Notes: generated by a model from the sequence alone, not told the origin. Positions 27,330 to 35,504 are shown, counted from the stretch's first letter. The stretch: 64,000 bases of DNA from Chitinophaga vietnamensis (GCF_902167635.1 NZ_CABHMS010000006.1:124001-188000), one strand, 5' to 3'. A program made the numbers and translations.

Positions 27330-28259
27330 TTACTCTCCCATGGCCAGTTTGCCCCAGTTGTCCAATTCCTCTTCTGACCATAATTCAGGGAAGAAAATGA
27401 TCCGTTTATTTTTCGGCGGCAGGAACTGTTGCCAGTTGGTACCACCGGTGGCGGCAATGTCTTCCGGTTTTTTATGCAGGTACCTTACTGCTGATTTGTA
27501 GTGCATCAGCGGCCAGCGCACGTTGATGTTCAGGTCATATTCTTTCAGGAGTGGCGCAACTTCCTGCTGATCTGCGGGCGACAGCTGCCGGTAGCACTGC
27601 TGGATATTGCAGTGTTCATAGCGGGTAGCCAGTTTCAGGAAAGGTTCCATGTATTTCAGCTCGAATTGACGCAGGGTCAATGTTTTTTTACCGGTGGCCA
27701 GTTCTGTGGCGCCGCTTCTCCAGTAGATATTATCCAGTACTTCTTTCAGCTCCTTACCCGCCATAGCCGGGCGTTGCGGCTCGTATACCAGGTTCACCAG
27801 CGTGGTGGAGCTGATCTCTATCATGCGGAATTGTCCGCTCTGGAAGCCGCTGGCAGGCAGCAGCGCCATACGGAATTTCAGGAACTGTTCCTTGTCCATC
27901 CCGTCTACCATGATCTCGAAAGAATGGATCAGGTTACGGAAATAGTTATTGATCCTTTTCAGCTGTGTTTTGAAAATATCAGCTGTGAGCTTGGGCGCCA
28001 GGCAGATCTGTTCGATAGCCTGTAGCGACAGTTTGAAATACAATTCCGTTATCTGGTGATAAATGATGAAAATATTTTCATCTGGAATCGGCGTGCGGGG
28101 GTGTTGCAGGTTGAGCAACACATCCAATTGGATATAGTCCCAGTAAGTCAGATAATCCGCGTACAGAAGGCCGTCCAGGTAGGACGACAGGTTCTGACCC
28201 ATGGCGGCATATTTTTCTTCCAGCCGTTTTATTTTCTCGGCAATTTCTGTTGTAACCAT
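27330..28259 (-). CDS. kynA: Tryptophan 2,3-dioxygenase
   Basis: Heme enzyme opening the indole ring of tryptophan to N-formylkynurenine; 309 residues. Recognised by HQITELYFK with active-site His68, the FxSGQFR carboxylate-binding segment, and the C-terminal WPLMHYKSAVRYL with the likely proximal His, followed by TGGTNWQ. Sixty-one bases downstream of an Lrp/AsnC gene, which probably controls it. No other kynurenine-pathway gene is in the window. Confidence 0.92.
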   Translation of the reverse strand: MVTTEIAEKIKRLEEKYAAMGQNLSSYLDGLLYADYLTYWDYIQLDVLLNLQHPRTPIPDENIFIIYHQITELYFKLSLQAIEQICLAPKLTADIFKTQLKRINNYFRNLIHSFEIMVDGMDKEQFLKFRMALLPASGFQSGQFRMIEISSTTLVNLVYEPQRPAMAGKELKEVLDNIYWRSGATELATGKKTLTLRQFELKYMEPFLKLATRYEHCNIQQCYRQLSPADQQEVAPLLKEYDLNINVRWPLMHYKSAVRYLHKKPEDIAATGGTNWQQFLPPKNKRIIFFPELWSEEELDNWGKLAMGE

Positions 28260-28320
28260 GGCGAAAATTAACGATTAAGAACGATATAGCGCACTACCGC
28301 TTATCACTCTTTATCTCTAA

Positions 28321-28788
28321 TTATTCCACCACGTTAATGGTACGATAGAAACTTTCTTCGAGAGAAATAAGGGTCTCGGTTCTTTCTATGCCTTTGATCT
28401 TTTGCAGTTCATCATGCAGGATGCGGCGTAATTGCGTGATATCTTTACAGATGATTTCCGCAAACATGCTATAGCTGCCGGTGGTGTAGTTGAGGCGTAC
28501 CATTTCAGGGATCTTTCTCAGTTCTTTGGCCACAGTGTCGTACATGGAACTTTTTTCAAGATAGATACCGATAAAGGCGATCACATCGTAGCCGATCATT
28601 TTTAAATCTACATGTAATTTAGTACCTTTAACTATACCTAGTTCTTGCAATTTCTTCATTCTCACGTGGATAGTGCCCCCGGAAACGAACAGTTTCTTTC
28701 CCAGGTCTGCATAAGATATCTCAGCGTTGTTCATCATCTCGCTGATGATCTGCAGGTCGAGTTTGTCAATATTCAAATTGTGGCTCAT
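28321..28788 (-). CDS. Lrp/AsnC-family transcriptional regulator
   Basis: Feast/famine regulator of 155 residues. N-terminal winged helix-turn-helix (LDLQIISEMM...SYADLGKKLFVSGGTIHVRMKKL) and C-terminal RAM domain (VIAFIGIYLEK, GSYSMFAEIICKD). Adjacent and upstream of kynA on the same strand, which suggests it senses an amino acid, possibly tryptophan, and controls kynA; ligand is inferred. Divergent from the tRNA-like gene. Confidence 0.92.
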   Translation of the reverse strand: MSHNLNIDKLDLQIISEMMNNAEISYADLGKKLFVSGGTIHVRMKKLQELGIVKGTKLHVDLKMIGYDVIAFIGIYLEKSSMYDTVAKELRKIPEMVRLNYTTGSYSMFAEIICKDITQLRRILHDELQKIKGIERTETLISLEESFYRTINVVE

Positions 28789-28871
28789 TTTTACAATTTG
28801 TTTTTGATTGTTTTAAACTTATATGCAAATATTTAAAAAATATCGAAAATTCAAAAATTTTTCTTAAAAAA

Positions 28872-28903
28872 TTTGCAAGAAATTCCCCATCTCTTTAGAT
28901 TTG
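28872..28903 (+). promoter_or_regulatory. Full Bacteroidota promoter of the tRNA-like gene
   Basis: TTTG (28872-28875), 20-base spacer, TAGATTTG (28896-28903): an exact match to the -33/-7 consensus with ideal spacing. The predicted start is near 28910, about 55 bases before the mature tRNA-like 5' end. Confidence 0.75.
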
Positions 28904-28964
28904 CATTATAATCGTTACTGATACAGCGATCGAAAAGCGCCGCTGACAATGATTACACAAACTT

Positions 28965-29107
28965 TGTGGGGTGATGAAATTGGCAGACATGCCCTCTTGT
29001 CTCGGGGGTGGGGAGTCCAGGATAAACGTAACATAATTGGGTTGACCACTAATCTTACTTGTGTTATGGCTAACTGCCCCGTGGAGGTTCGAATCCTCCT
29101 CCTACAG
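28965..29107 (+). tRNA. Unusual class II tRNA-like RNA, anticodon GUC
   Basis: A cloverleaf can be drawn without forcing. The acceptor arms 28965-28971 and 29100-29106 pair over 7 bp with two G-T pairs, with G29107 as discriminator. The D arm (28974-28990) has a leucine-type AAATTGGCAGA loop. The anticodon stem is 28992-28996/29004-29008 with loop TTGTCTC, so the anticodon is GUC (28999-29001), with U33 and C38. The T arm is GGAGG-TTCGAAT-CCTCC (29083-29099). Between anticodon and T stems is a 74-base variable region containing a 10-bp helix (29027-29036 with 29059-29068). No encoded CCA. Leucine-type body with aspartate-type identity bases; a degenerate tRNA-Leu pseudogene is the alternative. 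Confidence 0.6.
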
Positions 29108-29123
29108 CTGAATTGGTTTAAAG

Positions 29124-29155
29124 AGTCCGCGGGCATTGCTTCGCGGGCTTTTTTG
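29124..29155 (+). terminator. Terminator of the tRNA-like gene
   Basis: AGTCCGCG (29124-29131) pairs with CGCGGGCT (29142-29149) around a 10-base loop and is followed by T5GCT4. It sits 17 bases after the tRNA-like 3' end and before the trmB promoter. Confidence 0.85.
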
Positions 29156-29189
29156 CTTTTATCCCCTTTCCAATGTTCCGCTTTCGGCT

Positions 29190-29197
29190 TACTTTTG
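29190..29197 (+). promoter_or_regulatory. -7 element of trmB (TACTTTTG)
   Basis: Exact TAnnTTTG match ending five bases before the trmB ATG, which would give a leaderless or nearly leaderless mRNA. No clear -33 element. Confidence 0.45.
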
Positions 29198-29202
29198 CCG
29201 GA

Positions 29203-29907
29203 ATGGGACAGAAAAAATTACAACGCTTTGCAGAAATAGAGACCTTCCCCAACGTACTCATCTACCCGGAAGGCATGCAGGGAAAATGGCACGAACACTT
29301 TCAAAACAATCATCCCCTCACCCTGGAACTGGCCTGTGGTAAAGGAGATTACACCCTGGGCCTGGCACGTATGTTCAGCAACAGGAACATCATCGGTGTG
29401 GACCTTAAAGGCAACCGCATCTGGAGAGGCGCCAAAACCGCGCTGGATGAAAAGCTGTCTAACGCCGCCTTCCTCCGCACACAAATAGATAAACTCAATA
29501 ACTATTTCGCCCCCGGCGAAATAGAAGAGATATGGATCACCTTCCCCGATCCCTTCCTGCGGCAGTCGAAAGCCAAGAAAAGACTCACCCATCCGAAGTT
29601 CCTACAGCTGTATCAGCCGCTGCTGGCCCCAGGCGCTACCATCAACCTGAAAACGGATTCGGCAGAGCTCTACCGCTTTACACAGGAAGTGATCGCCGCA
29701 GCAGGCTGCACCACCATTGAAGACATAGCTGACGTATACGCTATGCCGGAAGTGCCCGCCCTCCTGCGTATCCAAACCTATTATGAAGGCATGCACCTGA
29801 AAGATGGCCGCACCATCCGCTACCTGAAATTCAGGTTACCCGAAGCGCCGATCGATTGGCGCAGCATTAAACTTCCTTCCGATGAAGCCCTTAGTGGAGA
29901 AGATTGA
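29203..29907 (+). CDS. trmB: tRNA (guanine-N7-)-methyltransferase
   Basis: SAM-dependent enzyme forming m7G46 in the tRNA variable loop; 234 residues from the ATG at 29203, whose MGQKKLQRFAE start matches Bacteroidota TrmB proteins better than the upstream ATG at 29173. SAM motif LELACGKGDYTLGLA, then VDLKGNRIW, and the TFPDPF catalytic motif are visible. Directly downstream of the tRNA-like gene but with its own promoter element. Confidence 0.94.
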   Translation: MGQKKLQRFAEIETFPNVLIYPEGMQGKWHEHFQNNHPLTLELACGKGDYTLGLARMFSNRNIIGVDLKGNRIWRGAKTALDEKLSNAAFLRTQIDKLNNYFAPGEIEEIWITFPDPFLRQSKAKKRLTHPKFLQLYQPLLAPGATINLKTDSAELYRFTQEVIAAAGCTTIEDIADVYAMPEVPALLRIQTYYEGMHLKDGRTIRYLKFRLPEAPIDWRSIKLPSDEALSGED

Positions 29908-30106
29908 TTTCTATTATAATGAAGACGGGTATATGGTATTCACGGAAAAATACCACCTGGACAGAGGCCACTGCTGCGGCAACGGCTGCAAACATTGTCC
30001 TTATTCCTACGAGAGAGTGCCGGAACCCAAGCGGAGCGAGCTGCTCGCCCGCCGGCAAATTCCTCCCGCGAAGTCGCAAAGCAGCAAAGATCAGAACGAA
30101 CTTTAA
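29882..30106 (+). CDS. DUF5522-type small cysteine-rich protein
   Basis: A 74-residue protein with the family core MVFTEKYHLDRGHCCGNGCKHCPY, cited here by its cysteines: a CC-x3-C-x2-C cluster at about residues 31-39, likely a metal site. Function unknown. It overlaps the trmB end by 26 bases in another frame, so it is coupled to it. Its C-terminal tail (from about residue 60) reads into the palindromic repeat element, which probably replaced or extended the original C-terminus. Confidence 0.78.
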   Translation: MKPLVEKIDFYYNEDGYMVFTEKYHLDRGHCCGNGCKHCPYSYERVPEPKRSELLARRQIPPAKSQSSKDQNEL

Positions 30107-30178
30107 GCCCGCAAACCATATCAGCTTCTCGCTCTGCGAGCTTAAAAATCCGCTCTGATCTTTGCTGCTTTGCGACTT
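30071..30178. repeat. Long palindromic repeat element
   Basis: Perfect 25-base inverted arms (30071-30095 and 30154-30178) around a 58-base loop that itself holds nested repeats (TTTAAGC/GCTTAAA and CTCGC/GCGAG). Pairing continues imperfectly outside. It contains the stop codon of the DUF5522-type gene. It resembles a dispersed palindromic element; no second copy lies in the window. Confidence 0.7.
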
Positions 30179-30234
30179 TGCGAGAAAAATCCGCTATGGC
30201 CGCCCGGCGGAAAAAATTTGTCGTAAATTTCAGT

Positions 30235-30678
30235 ATGTCAATACTCAAACTCAAGCTGGACCAGGATCAATTGGTGGAAGATTTTTTTGAAAGCTCCCAC
30301 CTGATAGGCATTGTCTCTTCCGCCCGTGATTACCAGCTCTGCTGGCATATCAACAAACAACTGCACACCAATTTCCGGGCAAATAATTCGCTGGAAATTA
30401 CCTTGTCGAAGAAGACCCGCTCCTTTCATTTTACCGTATTTGAATTTCAGGAGCCTACCAATTCTGTATCACACTATCTCTACAACAACCACTGCCGCGC
30501 CGAATTCCTGCTGCCCGAGCTGAAACATATTCACTATCTCTGGCTGATCAAAGGCGACTACTACCGCCCCGAAGATGTAAAAAAATTATTGGAAGAATTA
30601 CGTAGCGTTCCGCCGGTACAATTAGTATCTTTACTGGATATCCGGGACATCAGGAATAAGATGAACCTTATTTTTTGA
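30235..30678 (+). CDS. IPExxxVDY-type family protein
   Basis: A 147-residue protein from the ATG at 30235. The frame extends 80 codons upstream but that part runs through the palindromic element and is not coding. The C-terminal third has LLPELKHIHYLWLIKG, similar to the signature of a Bacteroidota family of unknown function. No signal peptide or membrane helix. Lies between the palindrome and a pterin dehydratase gene. Confidence 0.72.
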   Translation: MSILKLKLDQDQLVEDFFESSHLIGIVSSARDYQLCWHINKQLHTNFRANNSLEITLSKKTRSFHFTVFEFQEPTNSVSHYLYNNHCRAEFLLPELKHIHYLWLIKGDYYRPEDVKKLLEELRSVPPVQLVSLLDIRDIRNKMNLIF

Positions 30679-30737
30679 TAATTTGACCAAAGACCTACAG
30701 AGAAACCCCTGAAAATAAATCTTAAAAAATTCCTGTT

Positions 30738-30968
30738 ATGTGGGAAGAAAAAAATAATCAGCTTTATCGCGCATTCACGTTCCAAGACTTCCGGGAGGCC
30801 TTTGCATTTATGACCAAAGTGGCGCTGGTAGCTGAAAAGATGGATCATCATCCCTATTGGATCAATGTGTATAACAAAGTAGAGATCTACCTCAGTACAC
30901 ACGATGCAGGTAATATAATCACAGAGAAAGACAAAAAGCTGGCTGCCGCCATCGATAAATTGTTGTAA
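30738..30968 (+). CDS. phhB: Pterin-4a-carbinolamine dehydratase
   Basis: Short (76-residue) member of the PCD/DCoH family, which dehydrates 4a-hydroxytetrahydrobiopterin and recycles the cofactor of aromatic amino-acid hydroxylases. The active-site signature is complete: EKMDHHPYW then the second conserved His in STHDAG. The N-terminal helix is short compared with PhhB of Pseudomonas. No phenylalanine hydroxylase is nearby. Followed 20 bases later by the histidine kinase gene. Confidence 0.88.
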   Translation: MWEEKNNQLYRAFTFQDFREAFAFMTKVALVAEKMDHHPYWINVYNKVEIYLSTHDAGNIITEKDKKLAAAIDKLL

Positions 30969-30988
30969 TCATTTATATACGCCGCCTC

Positions 30989-33073
30989 GTGAAGCGCATC
31001 TTACTAATGCTGCTGTTGTATTGCTACACGGCAGGTACCTTTGCCATCAATCCCCGTCAGCAAGCTGATACGCTGGTGACCTCCCTGGCCCCCGCACTCC
31101 TGAAACTGGACCTGCGGCCCTATACCGGCGTTTACGCCAACCAGCATGGAAAGATGGGCATCCAGGATGTTTCCCGGATGAGCTTTTCCAGGAATGACGC
31201 CGCTTTCCATGACGCCCAACGCAATAACGGCCGCTCCAATAATTGCTGGCTACAACTGCACGTAAAAAATACAGGCACTAACCCGATCGACTATACGTTT
31301 TTTGCCGGCTGGCACGACTATATGTACTGGTATGTGCAAACGCCAGGCAGCGAACCGCAATTGCTCATGCAAACAGGCCTCATGCTCGACCGTGGCGGCG
31401 TGGAAAGGTGGGACCACTATGGTTTCCAGGTAGCCGTTCCACCTGGCGAAACCCGAACTTTCTATCTCCACATCGTTAATAAATCATTCAACGAAAACCC
31501 GCTGATGCCGGTGCTTTTCAACGCGGCCGCCTTTGTGCAGTTCCATAACAAACAACTGGACGTTTACCGCAAGGAAGCCGTGATAATACTCGTGTTGCTG
31601 GGCATGCTACTGGTATTTTTCAGCATCTCGATCATCAACTATATCCAGCTGCCGGACCGCTCCTACCTTTACTTTGCGATATATGTGCTGGGCCTGATAT
31701 TTTTCTTTGCCCTGCGACTGGAAAGCAAGCCCTATCAGCTTTCTTTCTTCCATCGTTGGCCCATGCTGAAATATTATTGGGATATTCCGGCGCTGCTATT
31801 CTGTTTTTACCTGATGTACCTGCTCTTCGGCAACGCCTTCCTGAACCTGAAAGAACGCTATCCCTTTATGGAACGGGTGTTTACCTGGGTGGCGGCGGCA
31901 GTGGGCGGGCTGATCATTGTGTGCATGTATTGTATTTCAGAAGATCAATACCATCTTCCTACGATCATTTACAGTTATGTATATTTTGGAACGCTGGCGC
32001 CATTGCTGGCTGTATTCGTAGCGCTGGCGCGGCGTTCGCGGCATCATCCGCTGGTGCGGTTTTTCCTTTTCGGATCGGTATGCCTGTACCTGGCCTGCTG
32101 TGGCTCCTTTCTGATGCATGTGCGGCCGCTCGGACTACTGGGCGCGCTCGGCGAGCTCGCGGCGCCTACCATGCTGCTCATCGGCGGCGTGCTGCTACAG
32201 GCCATGTTCTTCCTCGCCGGCCTGAGCTACCGTAATAAACTGGTGCATCATGAACGCACCCGCACACAGGAACTGCTCATTAAACAGCTCAACAAGAACA
32301 AGGAATTACAACGCAAACTGAATGAACAACTCGAAGAACTGGTAAAAGAACAAACTACCGAAATACTCCGCAAGAAACAAGAGCTGGAAGAACAAAGAAA
32401 AAAACAGCTGGAAACAGAATACGATAAAAAATTAACGGAGATAGAGCTGAAGGCCATCCGCGCGCAAATCAATCCCCACTTCATTTTCAACTGCCTCAAC
32501 TCCATCCAGCTGTTCGTGATGCAAAGGGATTTTGAATATGCGCAAAAATATCTCTCTGACTTCTCCTATCTTATCCGCAAAACGCTCGACTTCTCCCGGC
32601 GCAACTTCATCTCGCTGGCCGATGAGATCACGTATCTCAACACATATCTTGGATTGGAAAAAATGCGCTTCGAGAACCGGATGGAATATGAGATCATTGT
32701 AGATCCGGCCATTGCCACCGCTGAACTGGAAATACCTGCCATGTTGTTACAGCCTTATGTGGAAAACGCCGTGAAACATGGCATGACCAACCCCTCGCAG
32801 GCTATTGGTAAATTAAGCATCCGCTTTACGCAGGTAGCCTCCGACATGCTCGAATGCGTGGTGGAAGATAACGGCATCGGCATCGCCCGCAGCCGCGCTT
32901 TGCGCGCCCTGCCCAATCATCATCAGTCTTCAGGAATGGAGATCAGCCAGAACCGCGCAGAGCTGCTGAACAAAATGTATAATACCGAAATACAAATAGA
33001 GATCATCGACAAATCAGCGCAGAATAAGGAAGATAGCGGCACCACTGTACATATCCTGATCCCCCAGTTATAA
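30989..33073 (+). CDS. 7TM-type sensor histidine kinase (LytS-like)
   Basis: Membrane sensor kinase, 694 residues, GTG start at 30989 followed by a signal sequence (about 1-20). A periplasmic 7TMR-DISM-type beta domain spans about 35-190, then seven hydrophobic segments (about 195-425) and a coiled coil rich in Lys/Glu/Gln (about 430-485). The cytoplasmic His_kinase domain has the phospho-acceptor His497 in NPHFIFNCLNS, an N-box-like PYVENAVKHG and a G-box DNGIGI. Its partner is the LytTR-type regulator 23 bases downstream. Ligand is probably a carbohydrate or small molecule bound by the outer domain. Confidence 0.92.
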   Translation: MKRILLMLLLYCYTAGTFAINPRQQADTLVTSLAPALLKLDLRPYTGVYANQHGKMGIQDVSRMSFSRNDAAFHDAQRNNGRSNNCWLQLHVKNTGTNPIDYTFFAGWHDYMYWYVQTPGSEPQLLMQTGLMLDRGGVERWDHYGFQVAVPPGETRTFYLHIVNKSFNENPLMPVLFNAAAFVQFHNKQLDVYRKEAVIILVLLGMLLVFFSISIINYIQLPDRSYLYFAIYVLGLIFFFALRLESKPYQLSFFHRWPMLKYYWDIPALLFCFYLMYLLFGNAFLNLKERYPFMERVFTWVAAAVGGLIIVCMYCISEDQYHLPTIIYSYVYFGTLAPLLAVFVALARRSRHHPLVRFFLFGSVCLYLACCGSFLMHVRPLGLLGALGELAAPTMLLIGGVLLQAMFFLAGLSYRNKLVHHERTRTQELLIKQLNKNKELQRKLNEQLEELVKEQTTEILRKKQELEEQRKKQLETEYDKKLTEIELKAIRAQINPHFIFNCLNSIQLFVMQRDFEYAQKYLSDFSYLIRKTLDFSRRNFISLADEITYLNTYLGLEKMRFENRMEYEIIVDPAIATAELEIPAMLLQPYVENAVKHGMTNPSQAIGKLSIRFTQVASDMLECVVEDNGIGIARSRALRALPNHHQSSGMEISQNRAELLNKMYNTEIQIEIIDKSAQNKEDSGTTVHILIPQL

Positions 33074-33096
33074 TTATTAATGTTAGAGCATGCAAT

Positions 33097-33852
33097 ATGA
33101 TAAAGGCAATTATTATTGATGATGAGCGGAACAGCCGGGACATTATTGCCCTTATGCTGGAAAAGTACTGCCCCCAAGTGAGCATTGCAGCTATGGCCTC
33201 CGATTGCGCTGACGGCATCAGCAAAATAAAAGAACATCAGCCACAACTGGTATTCCTGGATCTCGAAATGCCCGATGGCACCGGGTTTGACATACTCGCC
33301 AATACACAGTCCGATGGCTGCTTTGAATCAATTTTCGTTACCGCCTTCGAGAAAAAATTCCTGCATGTGATCCGCTTCAGTGAAGTGGAGCTGATCCTCA
33401 AGCCTATCGACAAGGAAAGCCTCTTGCAGGCCGTGAATACGATCACACGCCGGATCGAGGCCATGCAAAGCAAACAACGTTACCAGGTATTGATGAATAA
33501 TTTCAACAACAGCCTGCCATCCTCCTGGAAAATAGTGATACCCGGCGCTAACGGAGAAGAATATACGATAACGCTGCCTTCTATAGAATATGTGGAATCC
33601 AGTATGGACAAATGTTATTTCCAACTCGGCTCCGGCACGTACATACAGTCGGCGCGGCCTTTCCGCTACTATGCCGATCTGTTTGCCGGCTTGAAATTCT
33701 TCCAGATCAATCATCAGCAGCTGGTGCAGCTTTCGAGTATTGGCTACTTCTCCCCCGACGATGGCAAGATAGTGCTCAAAAGCGGTACTGTATTGGAGAT
33801 TGCAGAGAGAAGAAGGAAAGACCTCATCGTGCGGCTCCACAGCAACCGTTAG
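33097..33852 (+). CDS. LytTR-family response regulator
   Basis: DNA-binding response regulator, 251 residues. Receiver domain with Asp55 (LVFLDLEMPDG), acidic pocket IIDDE and conserved Lys in ILKPID. The C-terminal LytTR domain (about 145-250) is seen as ITLPSIEYVESSMDKCYFQL and FQINHQQLVQL. Directly downstream of its kinase. Targets unknown. Confidence 0.92.
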   Translation: MIKAIIIDDERNSRDIIALMLEKYCPQVSIAAMASDCADGISKIKEHQPQLVFLDLEMPDGTGFDILANTQSDGCFESIFVTAFEKKFLHVIRFSEVELILKPIDKESLLQAVNTITRRIEAMQSKQRYQVLMNNFNNSLPSSWKIVIPGANGEEYTITLPSIEYVESSMDKCYFQLGSGTYIQSARPFRYYADLFAGLKFFQINHQQLVQLSSIGYFSPDDGKIVLKSGTVLEIAERRRKDLIVRLHSNR

Positions 33853-34025
33853 GAAAAACGTATATCCGGCTCCGTGGTTTCAGGTTTTTCAAAATTTCAG
33901 CGTCTCTTTTTCCGATTTGTTCAATCCCGCTTCTTCGTTTTTTTATAAATGAAAGTGATATCCCTGTTTTTTATACTGATAATGCAAGCGCGCGAAGAGT
34001 ACGTAACAATTTCTTAACAAAAAAA

Positions 34026-34056
34026 TTTGGTGGATTAGGTTTTGGTCGTACATTTG
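34026..34056 (+). promoter_or_regulatory. Full Bacteroidota promoter of the TetR gene
   Basis: TTTG (34026-34029), 19-base spacer, TACATTTG (34049-34056). Exact match to both consensus boxes. Confidence 0.75.
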
Positions 34057-34076
34057 ACCCGCAAAACAAAATAGTC

Positions 34077-34097
34077 AAACGGTCAGTATGACCATTT
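34077..34097. promoter_or_regulatory. Candidate TetR operator
   Basis: Inverted repeat with 9-base arms and one mismatch (core GGTCA-GTA-TGACC, centre 34087), about 20 to 35 bases downstream of the predicted transcription start. Position suits autorepression by the TetR protein encoded next. Confidence 0.6.
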
Positions 34098-34113
34098 TGT
34101 GGAGAACTATACT

Positions 34114-34740
34114 ATGGTAGAACAGGATCAGAAACGGGAAATGATACTGGAAGCAGCACTGAAGCGATTCAAGCGTTTCGGTCTGTCGAAAACGACCATG
34201 GAAGAGGTAGCCCGTGACCTGGAAATCTCCAAAGGCTCTTTGTATTACTATTTTTCCGACAAGGAGTCCATCTATGTGGCGGTGGTGGAGCGGATGATAG
34301 CCGATTGTTTCATTGACATGTCGGCCTATGTGGAAGCGGCGCCTTGCGTGGATGCGGTGATAGCGCGTTACCTGGAGCTGAAAGAGCGGATGTTACTGGA
34401 ATATCATTTTCTCTTCGGTGTGAATGAATGGGTAAAGGAAGCGCCTTCGAAGATGATGCGGCAGATCATTGAATTGCTGCAACAGGTGGAGATCGCGTTT
34501 TTGGAGGGCACTATCAGAAAGGGCGTCAGCAGCGGCGAATTGAATGAGCGCACCGATGCTTCACAAGCGGCCAACCTGCTGGTAAATGTGTTGTTTGGCC
34601 TGTGGGTGATCTGGTGCAAGTGGCAGGCTTCGGGCTTCGACCCGCATGACCGCGAAGGCCTGAGATGCTTTATGGACAAGGAAAAAGAAGTACTCGCCAT
34701 TTTCTTTAATGGCTTAAGATATCGACCAACAATCAATTGA
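34114..34740 (+). CDS. TetR-family transcriptional regulator
   Basis: Repressor of 208 residues from the ATG at 34114. An in-frame GTG at 34099 is less likely since it lies in the operator flank. HTH is clear: TTMEEVARDLEISKGSLYYYFSDKESIY. The C-terminal ligand domain is helical and not assignable to a ligand. It probably represses itself through the GGTCA/TGACC operator, and perhaps the barrel gene 73 bases downstream. Confidence 0.92.
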   Translation: MVEQDQKREMILEAALKRFKRFGLSKTTMEEVARDLEISKGSLYYYFSDKESIYVAVVERMIADCFIDMSAYVEAAPCVDAVIARYLELKERMLLEYHFLFGVNEWVKEAPSKMMRQIIELLQQVEIAFLEGTIRKGVSSGELNERTDASQAANLLVNVLFGLWVIWCKWQASGFDPHDREGLRCFMDKEKEVLAIFFNGLRYRPTIN

Positions 34741-34813
34741 GATTGGCTTTAATGTATGTAGAAGAATCAAAGAATGTAAGTACAGTTTTATTGAATATTT
34801 AAATTTACGAAAG

Positions 34814-35419
34814 ATGAAAAAGTTGATTGTAATGGCCGCAGTAGCACTGTTCGGCACACAAGTAGCAAAGGCTCAGTTTTCAAAAGGCGATGTTATCCTG
34901 GGCGGCAATGTTAACGTAAAAAGTCACTCCGACAAAGTAAAAGACGCTAGCGACAAAAATACCAATACTTCCTTCGGTATCAGCCCCAAAGTAGGCGTAG
35001 CACTGAATCCTAACTGGGTACTGGGTGTTTTCGCTGAATCAAACTTCGGCTTCGAAAAAGACATTAAAGATGTAAAAACCAAAACTTTCGGCATTGCTCC
35101 GGGCGTTTTCGTTCGTAACTACCACATGCTGGGTCAGAGCAAATTTGCTTTCTTCGCAGAAGCGAATGCAGCTTATGATTTTGGCAACAAAAAAATAGGT
35201 GGCGATAAAGTAAGCAGCTACAATGGTTTCAAAGTAAATGTAGCTCCTGGTATCACTTACTTCGTGACTAAACACTTTATGCTGGAAGGTCAGTTCGGTG
35301 GTCTGGGTTACGCTTTCAGACAGGACAAGAACGAAGTTTCCGGCGTCAAAACCAACAACAACGATTTCAACTTCAACTTCACGAAGGAATTCGCGTTGGG
35401 TGTTAACTTCATCTTCTAG
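34814..35419 (+). CDS. Outer-membrane beta-barrel protein
   Basis: Small porin-like protein, 201 residues. Signal peptide 1-20 (ends KAQ), then alternating amphipathic strands with Gly/aromatic turns typical of the Bacteroidota OMP_b-brl domain, ending in the C-terminal aromatic signature GVNFIF. Eight strands are likely. Codon choice is more regular than its neighbours (AAA, GGC, GTA dominate), which suggests high expression. Directly followed by a strong terminator. Function unknown; may be a stress-linked barrel under TetR control. Confidence 0.88.
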   Translation: MKKLIVMAAVALFGTQVAKAQFSKGDVILGGNVNVKSHSDKVKDASDKNTNTSFGISPKVGVALNPNWVLGVFAESNFGFEKDIKDVKTKTFGIAPGVFVRNYHMLGQSKFAFFAEANAAYDFGNKKIGGDKVSSYNGFKVNVAPGITYFVTKHFMLEGQFGGLGYAFRQDKNEVSGVKTNNNDFNFNFTKEFALGVNFIF

Positions 35420-35468
35420 TTGTTGCACACATGTTTTATGTGAAATAGTTAAAGGTTAATAAACGGTG

Positions 35469-35503
35469 CGCCCCGCTGTAGCAATACAGTGGGGCGTTTT
35501 TTT
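35469..35503 (+). terminator. Rho-independent terminator
   Basis: 12-bp stem CGCCCCGCTGTA/TACAGTGGGGCG with a GCAA loop and seven T residues. Confidence 0.92.
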
Positions 35504-35504
35504 G

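Noticed and set aside
29009-29082. Intron in a tRNA-Leu gene
   Set aside because: The insert lies after the anticodon stem, is only about 74 nt and has no group I features; the anticodon loop upstream is already complete, so an enlarged variable arm fits better.
29995-30234. N-terminal extension of the IPExxxVDY-type protein
   Set aside because: It reads through the palindromic element and overlaps the DUF5522-type gene in another frame.
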